NCBI RefSeq assembly: GCF_028640845.1
Contig: NC_080543.1
Location: 97,391,825-97,455,824 of the forward strand
Direction of reading: 5' to 3'
Origin: Ahaetulla prasina
Lineage: Eukaryota; Chordata; Lepidosauria; Squamata; Colubridae
Length of the DNA stretch: 64,000 nt
Each line of letters starts with the position of its first letter. Positions within the stretch are counted from its first letter, which is position 1. Positions 29,545-39,760 of this stretch are shown here, piece by piece. The position numbers and the translations under genes are program-made. The notes below the pieces were generated by a model. That model was not told the origin of the DNA and searched no databases. It saw only the letters and a list, made by a program, of their open reading frames with translations.

Positions 29545-30569
29545 ACTGCTTGGAGAATCCAAGCATGGGTTCAATTCCATCTGATTGGCCAGAGACTGAG
29601 TTGTAAAATCTTTGGCCACGCCTCTTTCTCCCGGCCGAGCCTCACTTTTTTTCAACTCAGTCGGCCTAGAGAGACACAAAAACGAGATGATCCTTACAAA
29701 TTTGATTGAATTGAAGGAAAAGAAGTAGAATTAAAAGAAATGCAAGAAGTTGCTGTGGGGGGGTTGCTAGAGCGCGGCAGAGATGCAGTTTATCTTTTTG
29801 TGCTGAGATCAGTGCCGTGACTGTCACCATTACCACGTGGTTGGGAAGATTGCAAAGACAACAAGCAACGTTTTGGGAGCTGAGCCGGAAGGAGCCCAGA
29901 CATTGTGTGACTATCTGGAGACCAAGAATTCGGTCAGCAGCAAGGGAAACGGCCAGGGAGCGCGCAAGTAAACCGTATTGCCGGTTTTAGTGCTAATATC
30001 ACACTGCAGATGTTTGTGACCATGTTGCCGGTCTCATGCCCTTTGCCTCTGCCGCTTCTGCTCTGTGCAGTGGTTTTTTTGGTGCTTACAAACTGTGTTG
30101 CTGGTTTGGCACCCAATTGAGGCTTGGATTCGCAGTGAGTACCCGGATTTATTATTTGTGGGTCAGATTGCCATTTTGCAATCTAACACCTCAGTAATTG
30201 TGATCTTATTCTTCTGGGCCCAGTTTGTCTCACTGCAGATAAGATTAGCAGTTGTAACTTAAGATGGCGGCCCGCAGGGAGTCAATTAGCAGCGTTTCTG
30301 CTGAATCATCTCCCAATCATCAGGAAGCTGAGGTTTCAAAGCCCAGGAGGGCCAGATTGGTGTCAAAAGGGCCTTCTACCATATCTAAGACCAAGGGCTT
30401 GAGATCAACCTCTTCTGCTTCTGATAAGGATGCAAAGAGCTTTGGAAAAGCAATTTGCAAAGGCCTAAAAAATGGCAGAGGCTGCAAAAGATCCAGGAGT
30501 CCCTGGGAATTTCAGGGCAGTTGGATTTCCCTTGGGAGGGGAATTGGCCCTCCAACCTTTACAGGATGA
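29545..30569 (+). mobile_element. Probable retroelement 5' region with gag-like frame (DIRS-associated?)
   Basis: From 29545 the composition turns GC-richer and stays so to about 30940. The frame at 30264-30569 starts MAARRESISSVSAESSPNHQ and is rich in Ser, Lys and Arg. In the +1-shifted frame the end reads ALEKQFAKA and then MAEAAKDPGVPGNFRA, which suggests a frameshifted capsid-like protein. About 700 bp of non-coding leader precedes it. It abuts a tyrosine recombinase fragment on the opposite strand, so a DIRS-type origin is plausible, but the gag assignment is inference. Confidence 0.45.
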
Positions 30570-30940
30570 TCAGCTAAACTCCTAACGTAATTATGAACCT
30601 CCAAGAATTTCAGAACCTTGCCCTTGAGAAAGAGGCTGCGTAGCCCAAGTGCTGTGGTGGCTGCACTTCTCATCGAATGTGCAGTAATATGTCGTGCAGC
30701 AGGCCTGACTTGATGTTTATAGGCCAGTGCGATGCAGGCTTTCAGCCAGCGTCCAATGGTAGATGGTGAAACTTTCTTGCCCATAGACCTGGACTGGAAG
30801 GAAACAAAACAGCAATTCCAACCGTCTGAATAAGGCCGTCTGCTGTATATACTTGCGAAGTGCCATGCAGATTCCAGCGATGTTCACACGGATCTCTGGG
30901 CTTAGAGCAAAAATCTGTCAGGATCAGTTCTTGTGCCCTG
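30512..30940 (-). pseudogene. DIRS-type tyrosine recombinase C-terminal fragment, frameshifted
   Basis: On the - strand, 30512-30784 contains SPSTIGRWLKACIALAYK and then ITAHSMRSAATTALG. This resembles the C-terminal catalytic region of DIRS retrotransposon recombinases (ATIxRWIxxxIxxAY followed by the HSTRxxAxSxA box with its H-x-x-R). Further upstream in another frame, LRKYIQQTALFRR and LELLF fit the preceding L-Y-x-x-T-x-x-FR segment, so at least one frameshift separates the two parts. The catalytic Tyr that should follow is not recognisable. It is a dead fragment. Confidence 0.7.
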
Positions 30941-30944
30941 TGAA

Positions 30945-31883
30945 ACCAAGTGTTGTAATTGGTGGGCATAGCTTGGTGGTCAGATGACTGGGTGGGCGTG
31001 GCCAATAACAATAAATAATAAAAATAATAAACAAATATTAAAAAACAATAAGAGGTACCAAAAAACCAATTTTCACACTTTACACACACACAACACAACT
31101 GACTCCTGCACAATATAAAAGCAGCTGCACTTCACACTTCACACAGCCACAAAAAGCTCAAAAACCAACTTTAACACTTTACACACACACAACACAAGTG
31201 ACACACACACACACACATACACACAAAATGCCACATACAGCTTTCTGAGATTTTGTGTGTTTGTGTAGTTAGAGTGAAACACTACAGAAACACACCAAAT
31301 CTCAGAAAGCTGCACAAATATTTTATTTTATTATTTTATTTTACTTTTTTATTTTATTTTATTGTGGACTTCAAATCCCAGAGTTCCTCAGCATTAGTTG
31401 ATCACTGAGGAAATAGATTAGCTAAGCAATTGATTCTGTCTGGCTGAAAGTGAAACTGGGGCTTTCCGGCTGGAAAAAAGCCATGCGTTCATCAGTAATC
31501 AGGTAAGTGCCTTAGAATCTCTACTCTTGCTTGTAGAAAACATGTTTTCTACAAGTAAGAGTACAAGTAAGGTTCTGCTGATGAGGAACTCAGGTGAGAT
31601 CGCCAGAGGAGATTCTAAATTTTTTTTTTAAGTTTAAAGGCTCTGCTGATCTCAGCTGAGGGGCAGGATCCTCAAAGGCTTTTTTTTACTTTTAAAGGCA
31701 TGTTTCGGCTGAAGAAAAACCGGCTTTTAAAAGTAAAAAAAAAACCACCCTCTGCTGATGGTGCAGCTCAGCAGAGGTGGGTGGGGCAGGGCCAGGGATT
31801 TTTGCTACCGATCCTCTGAACCAGCAGCTGCCATTACTACCAGATCGCGCGAGCCGGTCCGAACCAGTAGCATTTCACCCCTG
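30945..31883 (+). mobile_element. Long hAT-like element (H1-related), right end intact
   Basis: The left part carries 'gtgggcatagcttggtgg' and 'gggtgggcgtggcc', and the right end reads GAACCAGTAGCATTTCACCCCTG, as in family H1. Between them are (AC)n tracts (31181-31222), a 42-bp palindrome (31522-31563) and a second inverted pair around 31683-31745. No coding frame. The left terminus is not clean, perhaps truncated into the recombinase fragment, and no 8-bp duplication could be confirmed. Confidence 0.6.
31522..31563. repeat. Near-perfect 42-bp palindrome
   Basis: Two 21-base arms meet with no spacer at 31542/31543. The innermost 26 bases (31530-31555, centre AAAACATGTTTT) are perfectly self-complementary, and the outer arms have one mismatch. 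It can form a cruciform. Confidence 0.92.
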
Positions 31884-32411
31884 GATGAGGCCATCCTTCA
31901 TGACTTTCCTCTGATTAACCCATAATGAAGTGAGATAAGCTGTGTGATAGAACACTGCATTTTCTTCTCTGTATAGACTTACTTATATTTATATTTGCCA
32001 CCCATCTCATGTCAAACAATTTTGGGAGGCTTAGAACACAATATCCTGCAAAAACTGAGGAGAGAAAAGTGTTCTCCGGAACTTCTATGATAAAAACATT
32101 GATATTCCTTTCTTGATTTCCACTGTTATCTTCAGACTCCAGGATTCTCAAAAGAAATCTCAAAAGAAAAGACATGTCCTACCCTCGAGCCCAGCCAAGA
32201 ATCTAATGTGGCTTATTCTTGTATAGGTAGATTTGATGATTCTTTTTCTTCCAGCTGTTTAGATGGAAATGAGGGAGAGGAAGCATGGAAAGAAAATGTC
32301 CATCACAGGTTCTGTGAGACCGTTATCCCCAAACAATTTCATTCTCCAGTGCCTGAAATTCTGTAAAGCCTTCAGTTCAAGGGAGTTTAATTCCAGCCCA
32401 GCCATTCGCAT
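31884..32411. other. Intron 2, mostly unrecognised
   Basis: The stretch 31975-32045 (ttgccacccatctcatgtca, then ttttgggaggctta) resembles the reverse of a LINE 3' tail. The rest is not recognised. Confidence 0.45.
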
Positions 32412-32683
32412 AGGGCCGCGGTGTGGCTCAGGCTGTAAGAAGCCTGTTATTAAACACAGCTGCCTGCAATTACTGCAGGTTCTAGTCCCACCAGGCCCAA
32501 GGTTGACTTAGCCTTCCATCCTTTATAAGGTAGGTAAAATGAGGACCCAGATTGTTGGGGGGGGCAATAAGTTGACTTTGTATATAAATATACAAATAGA
32601 ATGAGACTATTGCCTTACACAATGTAAGCCGCCCTGAGTCTTCGAAGAAGGGCGGGATATAAATGTAAAAAAAAATAAAAAAT
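32412..32683 (+). repeat. tRNA-derived SINE with LINE-type tail
   Basis: The A-box-like TGGCTCAGGCTG and B-box-like GGTTCTAGTCC are followed by 'agccttccatcctttataag', 'aaaatgaggacccagatt', a G7 run and 'gcaataagttgac'. The 3' end is 'ccgccctgagtcttcgaaga', 'agggcgggatataaatg' and an A-rich tail. The tail matches the 3' end of the L2 copy at 22095-22140, suggesting that it uses L2 machinery (inference). Confidence 0.87.
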
Positions 32684-33496
32684 AGTAATGCCAAGTTATT
32701 ATCTGTGGACATAGAAGTGATTTTCCTCCCCCTAAGACATATACTCTAAGAAAAGTCTTTCAGTTGTCTGATATTTTAAAACCCCTATTTATAATGCTTC
32801 TGTAAACTATAGGTTACAGGCATTTTAGATGATGATATGCCCTGCTTTCTGAAGGTAGACTCAATTACTTTCCTCTGAAGGGGATTCATAATGACAGTAT
32901 TCTTGCAGTCAAGAGAATAGGTCCAGATCCATGTTTAATTGTGTGATTATATTGCAGAAATAATAGAATGTAGATTCTCTTCCTTTGCCCCTTTTATCTC
33001 AATACAGAATCATAGCTGCAAGAGATCTGGAGCCATAGGTGATGGTTGAACTTCCAGCAGAAATAATAGCATATGCAAAAGCAGCTTATGATGCCCTGTG
33101 GAAAGCAACAGTTGCTTTTAAGATCTACCAGTAAGAGGCAGATTTTGCCTCTTTGTTTACCACTGTTCTCTCCACAACGCTGAGGTCTGAATGCTTAGGA
33201 GTTCATGTCAGTGTGGGTTTCACTTACCTTTGCTACTGGTTTGCTTGCTTACGCATGCACAGAGCGTATTTGATGACATCTGGGCGGCCTCCTGCTACTG
33301 CAGCTACCTATTTACCTGAACCGGTGGCAACCCGCCACTGGTTCATGTGTTCTAAGACATAACTCACAATCAGTTACAAGTTTCCCAAATCACAGCAGAA
33401 AGAAACACTATTGAATGTGTCAGGCAATGATAGCAGTTAACACTGCCAATTCCATTATCAGAAGGTTCTTACAGTGCTACTCAATTGTCTTCAAGG
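32684..33496. other. Intron 2, mostly unrecognised
   Basis: At 33215-33345 a GC-richer block (ctactggtttgcttgcttac, acgcatgcacagagcg, gaaccggtggcaacccgcc) looks like the end of another H1-related hAT copy. No duplication could be confirmed. Confidence 0.45.
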
Positions 33497-33770
33497 AACC
33501 AAAATTTATTTATTTATTATTCATACTTTTATACCGCCCTATCTCCCTAGGGACTCAGAGTGGTTTACAGCCATATAAAAAACATAAATATATACAGAGT
33601 AAAACATTAATTTAAAAAACTTATTATATAGGCCAAATATTTAAAATAGAGATATAAATAATAAAACCCCATTTAAAACCAGATTTAAAATTTAAACATT
33701 TAAAAATTTAAAATTCTAGTCCAGTCATGAATAGTGATTGAAAATACATTCTGGATTTGCAATGTAATAC
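33497..33770 (-). repeat. LINE (L2/CR1 clade) 3' UTR and tail, antisense
   Basis: It begins with TTTATTTATTTATTATTCAT, then 'ataccgccctatctccctag', 'ggactcagagtggtttacag' and an AT-rich 3' UTR with 'cccatttaaaaccag'. This is the reverse of a squamate LINE tail carrying the gccctgagt hairpin. Confidence 0.75.
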
Positions 33771-35129
33771 AACAATCTAGGTTACAGCCAACATAGGGAC
33801 TTCACTAAATCTCCAAGTAGGGTACTTGCCATGCCAGTTGCTAGTATTACTTGCGGTTTCTAAGATTCATATATCTGGGCTGCCACTTCCAATAAACTGC
33901 CCTGCTGATTGCTGTATCATCTCAGAGAAGAAACGATTGTCTCAAAATTGACAGCATATGAAAATTATTTTAGACTTTGTCCTATTCCCAAGTTCGAGGA
34001 AGCATAAGTTAAATAGTTAATCAGGTCAATGTTGCATACCCAGGCTACTTCATTGACTCAATTTTATGAGCCCTAATTGATTCATAACAACTATTTGCCT
34101 GGATTCCATTACAAGGTTTGCACGGCTGGTGGATTGATGGACTTCAAATCTCATTCTTGGAGTTCAGTTGATAGGATAAGGATATTTCATTCAGAAATTC
34201 AGTTTTCTACTATATTGATACCACATGTCAATATTAATTCATAACAATATGGCCTGAATTCATGTGATATGCTAATACAGAACCAAATTATATTTTCTTC
34301 AAGGATGCTAGAATAGATGTAGCCTCATTTTTCTCTCTGTCTGTCTGGGTAAAACATATTAGTGCTCCTTTAGATTGACTGAATCAGTTCCTTGCATTCC
34401 CCAGTTTCCCATAGAGATAACTTTGGCTTCAGATACCCTGGAAGGAAATAACCCAAGGGTCTTCTCTATCTTTGTCTGTTTTCTTCCCTACTGATCTTTA
34501 TGCTGGACAGTATAAAGGTATTGGAGAAAAGTGAAGTCATCCTGCTGTTCCCCCCATGGTATTTTGAATTGATATAGCTGCTCCTATACCTTGATAAACT
34601 CTAATCTCCAGATGAGATTCTTCACCAAGGGTTTCAGTGTTTATTTAGGTTAGAGCTGTTGTATCTTCATACTCAGAAGTTGTAAAGTGATTCAGTTTCC
34701 CTCCAGGCTCTCTTAATCTTCTCTAGAGTTTCGACAGTCTGATTATATGTTGTAATCCGGTATGCTATCTACCAAAGGAGCAGGAAATGGTGGTGGTTGC
34801 ACAGACTGTGTGAGTCAGTTCCTTAGATACTGACTTTGTGCAAGTTGTCCTTGACAGTACATGTGATTCAATACATTTGAAATGAGAAGTCTCAGTGATG
34901 GCATTAGTTGTCTTAGAGTTGGATGATCAACCATTTGAGCAGAGGACATGCTATGTGAAGAAATTGTCCTGAAATCACTTTCTGTTCAAAAATTTCTCTC
35001 CTGGGATTTTAGATGATCCTATAGACCTTAGTATATCATTCATTCAGAGTTCTTTGCTCAGCAGACATAACATTTCTTATCTGGACAGTAACTTTCCTAT
35101 CAGGTAGGCAGGTATTTAGGTCAATGAGG
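33771..35129. other. Intron 2, nothing recognised
   Basis: Composition is slightly richer in GC from about 34380 to 34950, without a readable frame or a family that I can name. It may be an old degraded element. Confidence 0.4.
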
Positions 35130-35232
35130 GGTCCTTAGTGCTCTCTGAGCTTGCTTTTTTTCTTGCAGACGTTTCATTACCCAAACTAGGTAACATCATC
35201 TGTGCAAGCAAACTCAGAGAGCACCAAGGACC
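35130..35232. repeat. Inverted repeat, 27-bp arms around a conserved core
   Basis: The arms at 35130-35156 and 35206-35232 pair with two mismatches (ggtccttagtgctctctgag against the reverse of ctcagagagcaccaaggacc). The 49-base core includes 'gcagacgtttcattaccc' and 'aaactaggtaacatcatc'. I believe this sequence is interspersed in reptile genomes, possibly a retroelement end, but I cannot name the family with certainty. Confidence 0.7.
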
Positions 35233-35261
35233 CTTTATGTCAATGCTGAGCTACAAATAGG

Positions 35262-35348
35262 GAACTGCTCTTCCAGTTTCCAGCGCTCCTGTGCGTGCAC
35301 GCGCTTCTGTTTTGGGACTTGGTGCTGAAAAGATTTGCCAACACTGCC
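35262..35348 (+). repeat. hAT family H3, right-end fragment
   Basis: 'ctgctcttccagtttccagc', 'gtgcgtgcacgcgcttctg' and 'ggtgctgaaaagatttgcca' followed by 'acactg' match the right end of the copy at 61788-62334. Confidence 0.65.
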
Positions 35349-35991
35349 CTATACCATTTCAGACAGATGATTGTCCATTGTCTGAAATGTCCTTTCAAGG
35401 AGTCTTTTCTTTAAAAAGACTCATGGTAAATCTTGCTACTCATTGTTTCATTTTGGAAAACCTCTTTTAGCCTTAATATGCTTTTATTACACCAACCTGG
35501 CTCTCTTTATGTACTATAATAGAATATAAAACATGTCTTCCAGAATTGTGTGCCTTCATTTTATGCTTCATATTTAGAATTGCTTCACTTTCTTTGAATA
35601 GGAAATGAGCGGGTGTGTAAAGCTGGAGGCAGTGGAAATCAGCCATATGAATGTAGCAATCTGGCTTCTATTTATTGGTTAACCAGGAGAAAGAAAGTTA
35701 GTCACCTGTCCAAAGTTTCTTCACTTCCTGTGGGCTAAATCTGGAATAATTCACAGGGAATAATAAATATACAATGGGGAGCAAGAAAGATCTTGAAGGG
35801 ATCTTGGGAGAAAGGGTATTTATCATTGTACAAAATTCAGGAAGAATACCAACCAAGTGATAATTTGCATGGCAGATACTAAAATTTGACTTATATATTT
35901 TGTTCTAGGACTTAATTAGAGAGTTAAATAAATTCTAAGGGATGGCAGTTTTGAGAACTGAAAAATTATGTATGCCTATGTGTGAATGGCT

Positions 35992-36088
35992 AAAGAGGTG
36001 AATGGCTAAAGAGTGAATGGCTAAAGAGATAGGTAAAGAGGTAAAGAGGTGAATGGCTAAAGAGGTGAATGGCTAAAGAGATAGCTAA
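35992..36088. repeat. Minisatellite, unit about 16 bp (GTGAATGGCTAAAGAG)
   Basis: GAATGGCTAAAGAG occurs five times with GGT or GATAGGTAAA spacers in under 100 bp. Some units are shortened to AGGTAAAG. Purine-rich on the + strand. Confidence 0.9.
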
Positions 36089-36259
36089 ATAGGTCTATGT
36101 TTGCACTTATAGGAGTTTTGATGAGACATCATCTGGACAGTGATTCATTGTGTTCATATGAAAAACTGTCTCAGAAATACATGTTCTTATGTTATCCTTT
36201 GTAGTACTGATAAGAACTATTGGCCAGTTGGGGATTGTCTGCTGTCTAATTTCTGTTAG

Positions 36260-36460
36260 CAGTTTTCAGAGTATGGTTTGGGGCACTCAAGGCCCTTTCT
36301 GGGGATCTTTTAATTTTAAATTTTCTAAATTTTAAATTCTAACAAAATATATTGATAAATACAACCCACAACTGTTCAATATAAACCAAAACTGTTTAGG
36401 GTTCTCAATCATTTTTAAGAAATAAAGGGCTCCTGAGACCAAAAAATTTGAGAACCGCTG
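36260..36460 (-). mobile_element. Possible hAT-type MITE, decayed
   Basis: The right end, AAATTTGAGAACCGCTG, with the preceding 'gggctcctgagaccaaaa', is a known type of hAT terminus (reverse: CAGCGGTTCTCAAA). The presumed left end (CAGTTTTCAGAGTATGG, 'ggcactcaaggcccttt') is diverged, and no target duplication is visible. Confidence 0.5.
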
Positions 36461-38056
36461 ATCTAGGAAACACCTCTGTTCATGTGGAATGGATTTTTCG
36501 CATAGTTATTGCTGAGCTGTAGCTAAAACCAATCTGCCTTCTATATATTTATTTAGGTAAATGGTCTTTTGGGATAGTCAAGGTCCACCGGATTTTGTTG
36601 AACTTTTTTTTTTTTTTTTGCTAAGCTAATTCGTGTTTTTGTGTGTTAAGGCAGAGCTTGACAGTCAGGGAGGTCAAAGATAAATGTTAAATTGCTGTCT
36701 CTAACTTTTACAATCAGAATGACTTTGTTTTAGACCCAGAATTTCTTGTTTAGTAGATGTACATGACTACTATAATTTCAACAAATGTTTCTTTCTTTTT
36801 TTTTTACTGAATTGCTATTATTATTTATTAATAAATTGAACTAATTATTGGTAAGGGTTAACAATATTCCAAACTATTGTTAAAACTATTTCTGAAACAG
36901 AAATAAGAGCAATGTACTTCGTAGAAATAATACCTCTTGATTTGTCTTGAAAGATTGTATTGTTTGGGATTATATTGAAATTACATGGAACATAGCCTAT
37001 CACATCCCCAAAATAATGTGACTTTAAACTGGGGACATAGGAAATGAAGATTCAAAATTAGATAGTCCATTTTAAATTTGGGCAAAAGCTTACTTTGTAA
37101 AGCAGCAAGGTGGATTACTGTGATGTGCTAACTTCTATAAATCCACACAAATCATAGTTTGCTCTAAAACTGAATGTTGGGGATTTGTCTCTCTGGAAGC
37201 CCCTTTTGGAATTTGGAAATACCTATGGAGACAGAGCACCTGGTAATATAATGGGGTAAAGTGGCAGCTTTAGTGGCAGAGTTTCAGTTTAATCACTGGC
37301 ATCTATAGAAAGATAATGGTGGTAGGGTGGGGTAGGGAACCAGTGCTGTTGATAGACAGTGTAGTAAGATAATGACATGAATATTTGATTCATTGAAAAA
37401 ATGTTTCTTGAGTTAATATTTATATGCATTACTGTACAAAGGCAGGGAGAGGCCAGGTACAGCGATTGGCGATAAATCTTTGAGGTGACTCAGGCCCTGA
37501 TGCATGGAAATTGTTATGTCATAGCCTGGTCAGTGAGCTTGAGCAGATTTTGTTCCTGAACTTAACTCTTAAAAGTCTTCCTTGTTCCTTTCTATGGTTC
37601 TGGTTTTTAAAAAGTTTCCAATACCTTGTGTAGTTTCCTACCAATTCATTTTATGAATTTATGCTAGTTTGAAGTAAATTTAACTATAATTTCATTTCAG
37701 ACTCTTCAGGATAGAAATACAGTGTTACTGTATTAACTCACTTGCTCTCTCTGTGATTTCCAGCTCCTCGCAGCTTCTGAAGATTGATTTGAGAAGGAGA
37801 TTGATATTAAGAAGCATAATTGGAGAAGATGGAATGTTTTAAATAACTGATTAAAACACAGTTTTCTTGAAGTGGTAATATGTGCTTACTAGTGTCTAAA
37901 AATAATCCATTAGTAATATTTTTCTCATTATTGTGTATTATTTTAATATAAAAGTATGAAAGAAAGAAATGTCACCAAAGCCCTTAAAACATTTAATAAT
38001 ATCTCAGGGCTAAATTTCTAAAGCACACTAGAATCTCTCTTTCTCTCAAATAACTA

Positions 38057-38929
38057 CAGGTAGTCCTTGATTTATGACAGTTGGAACCAGATTTCTATTG
38101 CTAAATGATGCAGCCATAAAGTGCAACCACATTACTTAGCAATGCAGTCTCTTTGCCATCATTAACTAGATCCTATTGTCATTAGGCAAGGCATCTTCAT
38201 GCTAGCTTCTCACAACCAAAGTCAGTGGGGAAATTGGCAGGAGATTGCATGTCCCAGGATGTCTGGCAAGTAAGTAGGGAGGGAGAAAAGGGTGTCCAGG
38301 GTTGTAGTGCAGGTTCAGAGAGTATTTGCAAGGGTGTGAGGTAGGGTGCATGTAGTGCACAAGAGACATGGAAGGATGCACAGGGAATTCATGAGAGATA
38401 TGGTATGGGTTTAGAAGAATGCATAAGAATCACATTATGGGTTGAGAAGGGAGCACAAGAGGTGCAGGTTGGGGTGTGTGCTTAGCGCTGAGAGGGATTC
38501 ACAAGAGGCATGGTACAGTTGGGAAAGGACTGCAAGGGAGAGTCGGGGAGGATGTGCCGGATTGAAAATGTGCATGAGGATGTGAATGAGGTGTGGCAAT
38601 GGTTAGGGAGGTACTCAGTATGTGTGTGTTTGAGTGAGTGGTTAGCATGGCTGAAGTGTAGAGGGACTTTGGTAGGGCACATGGGTAGGGGAGACTTAGC
38701 CCAAGAACTTCCAACCTTTCCTGCTGGCTTCCCCATTGACTTTCTTGGAAAGCTGGCAGGGAAGATTGCAAATGGTGGTATATGATTGTAGGATACTGCA
38801 ACTGTTCATTATTAATTGCCAAGTCTCCAGATCATGATCACATGGGATAGTCAGATCTCTGGACCAATTGCAGACATTGTAATTTCAAACTGTTGCTGAA
38901 AGGATGGCTGTAAATCAAGGACTATCTTT
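38057..38929. mobile_element. Mariner-like MITE relative with an internal degenerate minisatellite
   Basis: The left end is CAGGTAGTCCTTGATTTATG, preceded by TA. The right end (gtaaatcaaggactatcttt) is its inverted partner. The flanks of the interior share 'aaagtcagtggggaa' and 'ttccccattgac' with other copies. At 38260-38690 there is a G/A-rich block of loosely repeated motifs (GCACAAGAG at 38358 and 38452, TCACAAGAGGCATGG at 38499), making the copy about twice the usual length. Confidence 0.75.
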
Positions 38930-38984
38930 GTGCTTATAATATAGATTTAAAATATGCTTGAAACTGAAAATAGCTGTTGCTATT

Positions 38985-39760
38985 ATCTCCTCCAAAGGAG
39001 GAGATAAATAACTTTTATTAAAAGAATATTTTACAAAGATTTAAAACAGAAACAGAGGAAGAAATAGGAAAAAGTCATTACAAAAGGGTAAAAGAAAAAG
39101 TGAGGATTAACAAAAAATGGAACAAAAAAGATATCTAAAAAAGTGACCTCAGTCTTCCATCTCCACCTCTCCCATATTTGTATGCCATAGTTTCCTTCTT
39201 TCCATAAAAAAACCTTTTTAATGAATAGAATACTGAAATCAACAATTCATTTTATCAATATTCAGCAAAAAAGTCTATAAAAGTTTTCTAATTTTTTGCA
39301 AAAGAAGTTGTAGTTCCCTTCTTACAAGTCAAAGAATTTCTGCACTCAGCTATCATTACTGATTCTCTGTAGACTTCCCATCTTTGTGTGTATAATAGTC
39401 TCTCTGTAGTTACCATATATAAACTCAAATTGTCCATGAGCCTTTTCTAGGTTTTCCATAAGTATCCATAAATTCTAATAAAAATTTCTTTTATCTGAAC
39501 TTTTTAAAAAAAACTCTGCATTACCATTTCTATTTCTCTACTGTATCTTGTCACTTTTGCACAAGTCCAACATTCAAGATAAAATGTCCTTTCATGTTTT
39601 TCACATTTTTCAACAGTGACAAGAAAGTACCTTTATACATCTTAGACAATCTCTGTGGTATCATATGGAAGATCATTTTCTGAAAGTCAGTTTTAAAAAT
39701 ATGATTGGTATTAATTATCAAATAATGTAAAAAAAAATCCAAAAAAGAAAACACTTTAAA
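38985..39760 (-). repeat. L1 LINE 3' region, antisense
   Basis: On the - strand (39551-39754), blocks such as FQKMIFHMIPQRLSKMYKGT and KGHFILNVGLVQK fit the L1 ORF2 zone that normally reads TPxKLxKMYK, then the C-W-K-C and GTFxHMWWxC motifs. Cysteine positions are lost through mutation or frameshift. The left side is A/T-rich 3' sequence with blocks shared with the fragment at 19200-19625. Confidence 0.65.

Larger units (their letters stand above)
35349..38056. other. Intron 2, mostly unrecognised
   Basis: AT-rich. Contains the minisatellite at 35992-36088, a possible hAT piece at 36260-36460, and a T16 run near 36604-36619. No gene. Confidence 0.5.

Noticed and set aside
35992..36088. Possible CRISPR-like array of short repeats
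   Set aside because: Units are 14-16 bp with nearly no unique spacers in vertebrate intron DNA; it is a minisatellite.
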